From Calditrichota bacterium (GTDB lineage Bacteria > Calditrichota > Calditrichia > RBG-13-44-9): 9,835 nucleotides of DNA. The DNA lies in assembly GCA_016934605.1 (NCBI GenBank), contig JAFGSO010000091.1, forward strand, positions 1 to 9,835, read 5' to 3'. Shown in pieces: positions 1-6,412 of this stretch. The position numbers were made by a program, and so were the translations under genes. A model generated the notes under the pieces. The model had not been told where the DNA came from and searched no databases. It saw only the letters and a program-made list of their open reading frames with translations. Position 1 is the first letter of the stretch; each line of letters opens with the position of its first letter.

Positions 1-239
1 ATTTAACGCAGAGGACGCAGAGCTTCGCAGAGTTATTTTTAAGACTTTTCCGGTAATTTGTTCACCACTCGCTCAATTCCTTCTCGCCGCAATTCACCAT
101 GGCTGATTCGCTTATTTTCTCTGAAATTTCATTCTCGTGCATAATTTTTAATTATTCTTTTGTTCTCTGCGTTCTCTGCGAACTCTGCGTTTAAATTAAA
201 TAAGGCTCAATGGCACAGGGGCTCCCGACTCCCTGTCAA
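1..239. repeat. CGCAGAG-bounded repeat cassette, copy 1 (MITE-like)
   Basis: This is the left copy of a long direct repeat; the other copy is at 9589-9835. The two align over their whole visible length with scattered substitutions and a net 8-bp length difference. The core at 1-196 has terminal inverted repeats. The left arm (1-32) carries three CGCAGAG units at 9-10 bp spacing. The right arm (165-196) carries three CTCTGCG units, and its reverse complement matches the left arm closely. The interior encodes a short GxxExxY-like relic on the minus strand. The part after the core (197-239, beginning TTAAATAAGG) is also conserved in copy 2, so the repeated unit is larger than the inverted-repeat core. 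No transposase is present, so if it moves it must be mobilised in trans. Its true left boundary may lie outside the window. Confidence 0.85.
39..142 (-). pseudogene. Short relic resembling a GxxExxY-family protein, copy 1
   Basis: From an ATG at 142 the minus strand reads MHENEISEKISESA and continues to a stop at 62 (26 codons). The opening HENEISEKI resembles the N-terminus of GxxExxY proteins (PDDEXK_3-like), which typically start ENEISxKIIGAAIEVH. In another frame the same segment reads SHGELRREGIERVV and stops at 39. That recalls the family's following YELRxxGI segment, as though an internal deletion had joined two parts out of frame. The family is usually about 125 residues long, so most of it, including the nuclease-like core, is missing. 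Both frames are largely kept in the second copy, where the ATG is lost. The family assignment rests on a short match from memory and is tentative; a chance resemblance or an untranslated element is possible. Confidence 0.42.
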
Positions 240-280
240 CCTCCGGTTGACATGTCGGGACTAAACCTTCCCTGGTTTAG
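223..280. repeat. Two back-to-back hairpins
   Basis: The first hairpin has an inner stem GTCAACC (235-241) pairing with GGTTGAC (245-251) around a 3-nt loop. Its outer stem is TCCCGAC (223-229) with GTCGGGA (254-260), leaving a 5-nt/2-nt internal bulge. The second follows at once: CTAAACC (261-267) pairs with GGTTTAG (274-280) around a 6-nt loop. The left half of the first hairpin lies in the direct repeat and recurs at the window's right edge. The structures are just downstream of the DUF2279 gene, but neither is followed by a T-run on the minus strand, so they are not canonical intrinsic terminators. They could still stabilise a 3' end, or simply be part of the repeat family. Confidence 0.6.
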
Positions 281-317
281 CCAGAGGCCAGAGGCTAGGA
301 ACCCCAGAAGCTAGAAA
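281..317. repeat. Degenerate heptad tract at the end of the DUF2279 gene
   Basis: The tract reads CCAGAGG, CCAGAGG, CTAGGAA, CCCCAGAAG, CTAGAAA, an imperfect tandem of 7-9 bp units. On the minus strand the units have the form TTYCTRG, similar to the units at 9552-9586 on the plus strand. The last unit contains the stop codon of the DUF2279 gene (CTA at 311-313, read as TAG). The repeat therefore abuts the gene with no 3' spacer. Confidence 0.6.
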
Positions 318-1285
318 TAAATTCCGTACCAGACCGTACCGTCTGACACTCTGACTGCCGGCAGCGGTAACCGTACAAAATTCAATATGTTTTTAACAAA
401 CTTGAGGGTTTTACTGTCTCCGGTGGGAATTTTCGTGATATCAAAATCAAGCCCGATATAAACATGACGTTCACCCCCATAAATATTCCGTGCTATATTT
501 TCAACTCTTTGACCAACCGCAATGCCCCACGGTTTGAGCCACCCGGGATAGTCTTTTTGAACGCCCTCCGGCATAACGTCATGTATATTCAACGTTAACC
601 ACCAGGTCATTCCCTCATAGTCGTCTATTCTGCTTTTATTTGTTTCGCTGTATAAATTATTCCTATATGCATCGGAGGTATGATAACTCGCCTTCAGACG
701 GATACCGCTTAATCTGTCGGGATAAAGTTGCTGAAGGGTAGCATAGGAAACTCCAAAAGTATTAAAAGTTAAGTCCAGCACACTAAATCCCCATTCTTGG
801 AAAAAGGCATCAATTATCTCGATCTGTAGCATCCATACCCAGCCTGTAAGCGCACCATACCAGATGGAATTTTTAGTTGAAAATCCGGACCAGCGATAAG
901 CCTTCGAAGCAAGATGCGTGGCAAAGTATGCATCCATCATATGAGCCAGTTTATCAGTCTGTTTTCTAGCTCTCCAATCCGGTTCAAATTCTATAAAATG
1001 AAAACTCCCGATGGGCTGAGAATACCAGGTTTCACGGAGGCGGTTAAGACTGTATAAATCAAAAACCACTACTGCTCCCAGGAAACCATAGAATCTGACC
1101 GGTTTTATCTGATTGAACATCCGTATGGGGGTGCCGTCGTCAATCAGATAATAGGCAGGTTTTAACTGTTTTATTGAAAATTGTCCGGCAGATTTTTCGC
1201 TATCATCTGCCAATGAAACTGCAAAAAATCCAGACAGAAATAAAATTATCCAGATGAACAGGGGCCGAAGGAAAAACATATCCAA
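311..1285 (-). CDS. Exported DUF2279-family protein
   Basis: The product resembles the DUF2279 (YfiM-like) family, whose function is unknown. Residues 1-26 form a signal peptide: a hydrophobic stretch at about 8-25 followed by a SLA-DD type cleavage region. No lipobox cysteine is visible, unlike the lipoprotein annotation often attached to the family. The family core follows: DKLAHMMDAY at 111-120, a WSGFS and GALTGW segment at 132-149, and IEIIDAFFQEWGFSVLD at 155-171 with Asn175. The C-terminal half is rich in alternating aromatic and polar residues and ends in Phe, which would suit an envelope-associated beta structure. The reading frame opens at TTG (1285), but an in-frame ATG two codons later (1279) is at least as likely; no strong Shine-Dalgarno sequence supports either. 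The gene stands about 260 bp downstream of rng, and its stop lies in a repeat tract. Family assignment is good; role is unknown. Confidence 0.75.
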   Translation of the reverse strand: MDMFFLRPLFIWIILFLSGFFAVSLADDSEKSAGQFSIKQLKPAYYLIDDGTPIRMFNQIKPVRFYGFLGAVVVFDLYSLNRLRETWYSQPIGSFHFIEFEPDWRARKQTDKLAHMMDAYFATHLASKAYRWSGFSTKNSIWYGALTGWVWMLQIEIIDAFFQEWGFSVLDLTFNTFGVSYATLQQLYPDRLSGIRLKASYHTSDAYRNNLYSETNKSRIDDYEGMTWWLTLNIHDVMPEGVQKDYPGWLKPWGIAVGQRVENIARNIYGGERHVYIGLDFDITKIPTGDSKTLKFVKNILNFVRLPLPAVRVSDGTVWYGIYF

Positions 1286-1361
1286 TACATTCTATTTAGT
1301 CATATCAGATTTAAATTGACTTATGTGTTTGAGACTTTCGAAAAATAATAAGAAAGAATTC

Positions 1362-1378
1362 ATTTCTGGAGCAGAAAT
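1362..1378. other. Low-GC hairpin between rng and the DUF2279 gene
   Basis: ATTTCTG (1362-1368) and CAGAAAT (1372-1378) form a perfect 7-bp stem around a 3-nt loop. Read on the minus strand it is followed by a pyrimidine-rich stretch ending in a T-run (about 1341-1360), and read on the plus strand by an A-rich then T-rich stretch. It could be a weak terminator for rng or an mRNA-end structure, but the stem has little GC. It may also be incidental in AT-rich spacer. Confidence 0.3.
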
Positions 1379-1422
1379 AAAAGAAATTTTTTATAATTCG
1401 TGACATTCATAAAAATTCCCGC

Positions 1423-1471
1423 CATCATCCCCGTTTCCGGACAGGCCCGGATCAAGTTCGGGATGACCTGT
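1423..1471. repeat. Palindromic intergenic repeat (CCCGGATCAAGTTCGGG type)
   Basis: ACAGG (1441-1445) pairs with CCTGT (1467-1471), and inside it CCCGGA (1446-1451 region) pairs with TTCGGG (1457-1462) around a short loop, with one wobble pair. A competing fold pairs TCATCCC near 1425 with GGGATGA at 1460-1466. Read on the minus strand it begins GTCATCCCGAACTTGATCC, a form I recognise from dispersed intergenic palindromes in many bacterial genomes. It lies downstream of rng and upstream of the DUF2279 gene and could act as an mRNA-end structure. No T-run follows on the minus strand, so it is not a canonical terminator. Confidence 0.55.
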
Positions 1472-1545
1472 TAGTATAAATTTGTTGTATCAAATTCATT
1501 TTCCTGAATTTTTAACATGAAAATTCTGAAAGATATCATAAACAA

Positions 1546-3069
1546 TTATTTGAATTTTTCTGAAACATCTTCCCGGGTTTTCTTCACCAGGATTCTGAAG
1601 TCGAATGGCCGGAACTTTTCTGCCACTTCGGTTTCGATCATAATCCAGTACTTCCACATCAGTCGAAGCCTCCGGCTGAGTTTTCCTTTATTCAGATACT
1701 CAACCGTCTCCGGACTGGCCTGAATAATAATCCGCCGGTCGTATTCCGAGGCCACATAGCGCCGGATCAACCTTTCGATGTTCGCCAGAACGGTGGCCTG
1801 AGTTGGGATCAGGCCTGTACCGTCACAGAGCGGACACGGTTCCGTAATATTATAGATGAGGCTGGGCCGGATGCGCTGACGGGTCATCTCGACCAGTCCG
1901 AAACGACTGATTTCGGATACCCGGCTGACTGCCCGATCGTGTGAAAATTCTTTTCTCAGCTCATTCTGAATCTTCACCTTATTTTCTTCCCGTTCCATAT
2001 CAATAAAATCAATGACAATCAGTCCCCCGATATCGCGCAGTCTTAACTGTCGGGAAATTTCCCGTGCCGATTCCAGATTAATTTTCAGCGAATTGCGCTC
2101 ATGATCCCGCTTTCCGAAATATCTTCCGCTGTTCACGTCAATCGTGGTCAACGCCTCGGTCTGCTCGAGAATAATATAACCACCGTTGGGCATCCATACT
2201 TTTCGTTCCAGGCTTTTCTGCAATTCCTTTTCTATATTAAAGACATCGAAAATCGGTTTATTGGAACGGAAATATTCCAGACGTCTGAGCAAATCCGATC
2301 CGACATCCTTCAGATAGTGACTGATTTCCCGATACATCTTGCGGCTATCCACCACCACACGTTCAACATCGTTGGTAAACAGGTCCCGGATCACACTGGA
2401 TGCCATGCCCAGATCCTTGAAAACCAGCTTGGGTGAAACAGTACGGTTCAATTCTGTCTCCACTTTTTTCCAGGTCTTGATAAGCTTCTGCAAATCGGCT
2501 CTCAATACCGTTTCATCCTTTCCTTCTGCAACAGTCCGTATGATGATACCGAAATTTTTCGGACGAATTTTTCGGGCCAGATTCCGCAGACGTTTTCGCT
2601 CCTGGGTAGAAGAAATTTTTCGGGAAACACCGACCCGGTCCTGGTTGGGTGCCAGAACCATAAACCGACCCGGCAGTGTAAGCTCGGTTGTTACCCGAGG
2701 GCCTTTGGTAATGATAGGCTCCTTGATAATCTGAACGCCGATCTCCTGCCCGTTCCGGAGAAGATCCGGAGGATCTACATCCGATTTCTTCTTTCCATCG
2801 CTGATAAGTTCTTCATCGATATCGGCAAAAAGCTGATTCACTTCTTCACCCATATCTGAAAAATGAAGAAATCCATCCTGTTCCAGGCCGATATTAATGA
2901 AGGCTGCCTGCATTCCCTTTACTACCCGGCGAACCCGTCCTTTATAAATATCACCCACCATTCGTTCATTGCCGGGCCTCTCAACAAATATTTCTACCAA
3001 TTTCCCATTTTCTAATAATGCAATACGTGTATCTTCATTAGTCGAATTAATTATAATTTCTTTTTTCAT
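1546..3069 (-). CDS. rng: Ribonuclease G (RNase E/G family endoribonuclease)
   Basis: This single-strand-specific endoribonuclease of the RNase E/G family acts in rRNA maturation and mRNA decay in the cytoplasm. The 507-residue product has the RNase G layout. An S1 RNA-binding domain spans roughly residues 35-120 (GDIYKGRVRRVVKGMQAAFIN from 39). The RNase H-like and 5'-sensor region follows. The magnesium-binding catalytic aspartates are in TTIDVNSGR (Asp311) and IVIDFIDM (Asp354). The Zn-link is CPLCDGTG (Cys412, Cys415), which joins two protomers in this family. The long disordered C-terminal scaffold of RNase E is absent, so RNase G is the better name. The start is the ATG at 3069, preceded 10 nt upstream by GGGAG; the frame also opens at a GTG at 3099, which would add 10 residues unlike the family N-terminus. 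It begins 36 bp after the radical SAM gene and is probably co-transcribed with it. Confidence 0.95.
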   Translation of the reverse strand: MKKEIIINSTNEDTRIALLENGKLVEIFVERPGNERMVGDIYKGRVRRVVKGMQAAFINIGLEQDGFLHFSDMGEEVNQLFADIDEELISDGKKKSDVDPPDLLRNGQEIGVQIIKEPIITKGPRVTTELTLPGRFMVLAPNQDRVGVSRKISSTQERKRLRNLARKIRPKNFGIIIRTVAEGKDETVLRADLQKLIKTWKKVETELNRTVSPKLVFKDLGMASSVIRDLFTNDVERVVVDSRKMYREISHYLKDVGSDLLRRLEYFRSNKPIFDVFNIEKELQKSLERKVWMPNGGYIILEQTEALTTIDVNSGRYFGKRDHERNSLKINLESAREISRQLRLRDIGGLIVIDFIDMEREENKVKIQNELRKEFSHDRAVSRVSEISRFGLVEMTRQRIRPSLIYNITEPCPLCDGTGLIPTQATVLANIERLIRRYVASEYDRRIIIQASPETVEYLNKGKLSRRLRLMWKYWIMIETEVAEKFRPFDFRILVKKTREDVSEKFK

Positions 3070-3079
3070 TTTGATCTTT

Positions 3080-3084
3080 CTCCC
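3080..3084 (-). promoter_or_regulatory. Shine-Dalgarno site that sets the rng start
   Basis: GGGAG on the minus strand ends 10 nt before the ATG at 3069. It lies inside the alternative 5' extension from GTG 3099, so it supports the shorter RNase G product beginning MKKEIIINS. Confidence 0.7.
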
Positions 3085-3105
3085 GCACAGTTCAGTCACA
3101 TGAGG

Positions 3106-5733
3106 TTATAGCACATCCATCGGATTGAGAATCCGGTCTCCTTCTACAATTAATTGTGCAGTCCTTTCGGTATAAAATCTTCTGGGATCCACATCTTTGT
3201 CTATCAATAGTGCTTCCAGAACTTCAGTTATTTTAGCCGTTCGCCCATCAACAACATCCAGAACAATATAGAGATTTTTTTCTTTCTTTTCCATTTTTGA
3301 AATAAATGGACGAATATCAATTATTTTGTTGCCGTCCTTCATGATACGGTTTACTTCGATGCGGTCGCGTGCCAGAAATTCATCCAGCCATCTCTGCGGA
3401 ATATCCCTCTCTCCCGCATCGCTGTGATAAACCGCCCGATTGATGACAGAAGAGAGGGAGGGAACCTTCGAAAAAACCGTCTTCTGCTCCATCACCTGTA
3501 TTCCATCCGGCAGAACCGGATTGAGTCTCTGAAGCAGCTCTGTCCCTTCACTCATTTCAATTTCTATATCCAGATATTCTGCCACGCTGGCGATACCCAG
3601 TCCCAGCGGCGGTCCAAAAGCGATTTTCGGCCTGGGATGAAATCCCTGACTGTATACCAGCGAAATCCGGGCCCTCCTGGCGGCACGGTCGAATAATCTG
3701 ACGATATCCAGATGAGAAACAAAGCGCATCAACCCGGTTTTGCTGAAACGAAGTCGTATTTTTTTCTTCACCGGTGCCGATGTTGATATTTTTTTTCTGG
3801 AATACCGGCCGTAGGAAATCTGAGATTCTCGCTCTGCCGGTTTTTGAACCGTTGTAACTGCAGTTTTTTCTCTTGAGGCATTCTTTTCCGCACTATCAGA
3901 AAAACAGGACACCAAATCCCGGAATTCCGTTCGTTGCAGGCCACAACCAAGGCAGACGTAGTCGCGACAATCCTTACTTATTTTCCCTTCATAGGCACGC
4001 AATTTTTCCTGCTGCAAAAAGGATCTGGAAATTCCCATATCAATATGATCCCAGGGAAGCGGTAAAGAAACGGACAATGGTTTTAAATATTTTTTCCAGT
4101 CAATTCCCTGTTCCGTGAAAGATTCTTCCCAGCGTTCCCAGCTGAAGCCTTCCTTCCAGCCATCGAATCTGGCTCCTTTTCTCCAGGCAGTCTCCAGAAC
4201 CGGCCCGAGTTCCCTTCCACCCCTGGTAAAAACCGTTTCCAGTGTACTGGTATAACCATCCCTCCAGCTCACAGCCATGCTTCTGGTGTCAAGTTTTCCG
4301 GCAAGGTATCTTGATCTCCGGTCCAGTTCCTCCGGCATCTCCTGTTTTTCCCATTGAAACGGTGTATGCGGTTTCGGTGAGAATGGAGAGATGGAAATAT
4401 TGAGACGGACATCCCGGTAGCCTGAGGCCAGTTTCCGGCATTTTTCCATGAGTTCCACAATAGCATCCAGATCTTCCGGCTTTTCAGTGGGAAGCCCGAT
4501 CATGAAATAAAATTTTACTATCTGCCAGCCATTATCCAATACCATTTTCAGAGATTCAAGCAGATCTTCCTCGCGGATATTCTTGTTAATCGCATTCCGC
4601 AGCCGCTGGCTGCCTGCCTCCGGAGCAAAAGTAAATCCGGATTTTTTGAAATTGCGCACAAAATCCACCATCTCAGAGGTTAAACCATCCAGTCTGAGTG
4701 AAGGAAATGAAAAAGCGAGAGGCTGATCGGACAGCAGCATCTTTTCTTTCAGCATCAGCCATTCCAGATCGGAATAATCCGAAGTATTCAACGACAACAG
4801 CGATATCTCGTCGAATCCGCTTGCCTGAACCGCTTCACGCGACTGATGGTAAATATCCTCAACACGTCGTTCCCGCACCGGACGATAAATCATACCGGCG
4901 TTACAAAAACGGCATCCTTCCGTACAACCCCGCATCACTTCCAGAGACAGGCGATCGTGAGTAATCTCAATAATCGGAACCAAAGGTTTCAGCGGATAAT
5001 TCTGTTCCTGCAGTTCGGGCAGGATCCGTTTACGGACAACTGAAGGCACATCCTGGCGTACCGGAACAGTTTTGCGAAACTCAGCAAACGAATCATATTC
5101 GGCCTGATAAAAACAGGGTATGTACATACCGGGTATGCGGGACAGGGCCAGCAGGATATCCTGCCGCGAGGCACCTGATTCTCTGCCCTTACGGATCGCC
5201 TCGCTAATTTCCAGAACCGCCTCCTCTCCATCCCCTATCAGAAATCCGTCCATGAATTGAGATAAGGGCTCGGGATTATAGGTTGAGGGACCACCGGCGA
5301 TGATGAAGGGATGCCGTTCATTCCGTTTTCCGCTCTGTAGCGGTATTCCCGCAAGATCGAGCATATTGAGAATAGTGGTGTAAGTCAGTTCGTACTGAAG
5401 CGTAAATCCGATCCAATCAAAATCACCAAGTGGTGTTCGCGATTCCAGGCTGAAAAGAGGAATCTTTTTTTCACGAAGAACTTCTTCCGCATCAAACCAG
5501 GGTGCATAGATGCGCTCAGCCCATACATCCGGATGCTGATTCAGTATATGATACAGAAGATCAAAACCGACATAGGACATTCCCAGTTCATATAATTCCG
5601 GAAATGCCAGTGCCGCTCTGATTTTAATCTGATCGGGATTTTTTCGGATAACGTTATACTCGTTGCCGGTATAACGACCCGGTTTATTGATAAAGGGCAG
5701 AAAGTCTCTCTCTACCGCCTTTGATACATCCAT
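3106..5733 (-). CDS. Radical SAM protein (TIGR03960 type) fused to a DUF2344 (TIGR03936) domain
   Basis: This 875-residue fusion joins two proteins that many bacteria encode as neighbours. Residues 1 to about 230 form a B12-binding-like N-terminal domain, with GMSYVGFDLLYHILN at 51-65 and IIAGGPSTYNPEPL at 144-157. Residues about 250-480 are the radical SAM barrel, with the 4Fe-4S motif CTEGCRFC (Cys270, Cys274, Cys277) and FAPEAGSQRLR at 369-379. A C-terminal cysteine motif CLGCG (Cys594, Cys597) closes the first part. A basic, polar linker (about 610-655) leads into DUF2344 (about 658-865), with RFVSHLDIVR (670-679) and YSQGFHPRPKIAFGPPL (694-710). The family is widespread beside rng and ribosomal protein genes, but its substrate is not established; an RNA or ribosome modification role is inferred from context. 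The ATG at 5733 overlaps the stop of a short upstream ORF and has only a weak Shine-Dalgarno sequence. Confidence 0.9.
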   Translation of the reverse strand: MDVSKAVERDFLPFINKPGRYTGNEYNVIRKNPDQIKIRAALAFPELYELGMSYVGFDLLYHILNQHPDVWAERIYAPWFDAEEVLREKKIPLFSLESRTPLGDFDWIGFTLQYELTYTTILNMLDLAGIPLQSGKRNERHPFIIAGGPSTYNPEPLSQFMDGFLIGDGEEAVLEISEAIRKGRESGASRQDILLALSRIPGMYIPCFYQAEYDSFAEFRKTVPVRQDVPSVVRKRILPELQEQNYPLKPLVPIIEITHDRLSLEVMRGCTEGCRFCNAGMIYRPVRERRVEDIYHQSREAVQASGFDEISLLSLNTSDYSDLEWLMLKEKMLLSDQPLAFSFPSLRLDGLTSEMVDFVRNFKKSGFTFAPEAGSQRLRNAINKNIREEDLLESLKMVLDNGWQIVKFYFMIGLPTEKPEDLDAIVELMEKCRKLASGYRDVRLNISISPFSPKPHTPFQWEKQEMPEELDRRSRYLAGKLDTRSMAVSWRDGYTSTLETVFTRGGRELGPVLETAWRKGARFDGWKEGFSWERWEESFTEQGIDWKKYLKPLSVSLPLPWDHIDMGISRSFLQQEKLRAYEGKISKDCRDYVCLGCGLQRTEFRDLVSCFSDSAEKNASREKTAVTTVQKPAERESQISYGRYSRKKISTSAPVKKKIRLRFSKTGLMRFVSHLDIVRLFDRAARRARISLVYSQGFHPRPKIAFGPPLGLGIASVAEYLDIEIEMSEGTELLQRLNPVLPDGIQVMEQKTVFSKVPSLSSVINRAVYHSDAGERDIPQRWLDEFLARDRIEVNRIMKDGNKIIDIRPFISKMEKKEKNLYIVLDVVDGRTAKITEVLEALLIDKDVDPRRFYTERTAQLIVEGDRILNPMDVL

Positions 5734-5849
5734 TATTTTACTTGCTGATTCTGCCTGCTGACATTAAAAAACAACGTTATGGTTAGTTTAGAAACTATTC
5801 TCCCCCCACGGTCGGGAAACCGGACATTTTCCGGCTTCTGACCCATCAT
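5733..5849 (-). CDS. Candidate 38-residue small protein or leader ORF
   Basis: This ORF lies in the 138-bp gap between argR and the radical SAM gene. It begins ATGATG at 5849 (MMGQKPENVRFPDR...) and ends at a TAA at 5735-5733. That stop overlaps the radical SAM start as TAATG, the usual form of translational coupling. The purine run AAAAAGG (5863-5857) sits 7 nt before the start. The peptide has a short hydrophobic run, TITLFF, then a basic polar tail, NVSRQNQQVK. It contains four arginines, using CGG, CGT, AGA and AGG, not clustered. I do not recognise the sequence. The support is its position, ribosome site and stop/start overlap. An open frame of this length is not improbable by chance, so it may be spacer. 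Confidence 0.4.
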   Translation of the reverse strand: MMGQKPENVRFPDRGGRIVSKLTITLFFNVSRQNQQVK

Positions 5850-5871
5850 GGAGATACCTTTTTAGAAATCC

Positions 5872-6318
5872 TTACTCGTATGAAATCCGCTCCAGATCGT
5901 CCCTGATACCGGAAATATTTTTCACCGAATCAGGAATAACAATAATAGCATTCTCTCCGGCAACTGTTCCTAAAATATGCTTATGCTTCATCTGATCGAT
6001 AAACAGGGCTACCCCTTTGGCACGACCGGTAATCGTCTTGACGGTTACCAGCGATTCATTACCGTAAACGCCAAGAATCTCCATTCCGATGAGTTTCCGG
6101 AAAGAGTGTCCACCCTCTTCCTCTGAAATGGCATAGCGATAGCCCCCGGCAGTTGGCACCCGCACAATACCCATATTATGCAAGTCTCTGGACAGGGTGG
6201 CCTGAGTCGTTTTAAATCCTCTCTGATGCAAACGATGGAGCAGAATCTCCTGATTCGCAATATCTTCTTCCTGTATAATCTGCTTAATCACAAACTGCCG
6301 TTCTTTTTTTCTCGCCAT
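5872..6318 (-). CDS. argR: Arginine repressor ArgR
   Basis: ArgR is a hexameric, arginine-responsive regulator of arginine biosynthesis and catabolism genes. The 148-residue product has the normal length. The N-terminal winged helix-turn-helix covers residues about 1-70, with the recognition helix TQATLSRDL at 38-46 and the strand following MGIVRV at 49-54. The C-terminal oligomerisation and arginine-binding domain covers about 75-148. It keeps the FIDQM aspartate (Asp108) and ILGTVAG (115-121). However, the usual GDD that follows is GEN here (Gly121-Glu122-Asn123); those aspartates contact arginine in studied ArgR proteins. The start is ATG 6318, with a good Shine-Dalgarno sequence, GGGGAG, 7 nt upstream. 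It lies 94 bp after ppdK and 22 bp before the small ORF. No arginine biosynthesis gene is nearby. Family assignment is secure; whether it responds to arginine in the usual way is open. Confidence 0.93.
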   Translation of the reverse strand: MARKKERQFVIKQIIQEEDIANQEILLHRLHQRGFKTTQATLSRDLHNMGIVRVPTAGGYRYAISEEEGGHSFRKLIGMEILGVYGNESLVTVKTITGRAKGVALFIDQMKHKHILGTVAGENAIIVIPDSVKNISGIRDDLERISYE

Positions 6319-6359
6319 GGTAATTCTCCCCAGTTATAAATCCCCGTTTAATACAATTC

Positions 6360-6404
6360 GGAAGACGGAGCGATAAGACGGAGCGATAATTTTTTCCGTC
6401 TTCC
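6360..6404. other. Strong inverted repeat between ppdK and argR
   Basis: GGAAGACGGA (6360-6369) and TCCGTCTTCC (6395-6404) are perfect 10-bp complements. A second copy of the core, AGACGGA (6376-6382), lies between them and can also pair with 6395-6401. In the transcript the single arm next to ppdK (6404-6395) could therefore pair with a near partner (7 bp) or a far one (10 bp). The structure starts 9 nt past the ppdK stop and ends about 40 nt before the argR start. It probably marks the 3' end of the ppdK message, as a terminator or stabilising hairpin. No T-run follows on the minus strand, so intrinsic termination is not certain. Confidence 0.6.
6363..6388. repeat. Perfect 13-bp tandem duplication
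   Basis: AGACGGAGCGATA occurs twice in a row without mismatch (6363-6375 and 6376-6388). It duplicates one arm of the surrounding inverted repeat, which creates two competing hairpins. An exact tandem copy suggests a recent slippage event. Confidence 0.85.
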
Positions 6405-6412
6405 ATAAAAGT

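Noticed and set aside
1..196. CGCAGAG units as a CRISPR array
   Set aside because: The units are only 7-9 bp, directly adjacent, arranged as inverted arms, and there are no unique spacers of uniform length or cas genes.
2101..2734. Overlapping plus-strand frames of 111 and 131 codons
   Set aside because: Both are antisense to the well-supported RNase G gene and have no recognisable motifs.
3070..3099. N-terminal extension of RNase G from GTG 3099
   Set aside because: The extra 10 residues do not resemble the family N-terminus, and the Shine-Dalgarno site at 3080-3084 lies inside them, favouring ATG 3069.
5819..5838. CCGG-based hairpin between argR and the radical SAM gene as an argR terminator
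   Set aside because: The stem is only about 4-6 bp with a bulge and no clear T-run, and it lies inside the candidate small ORF.
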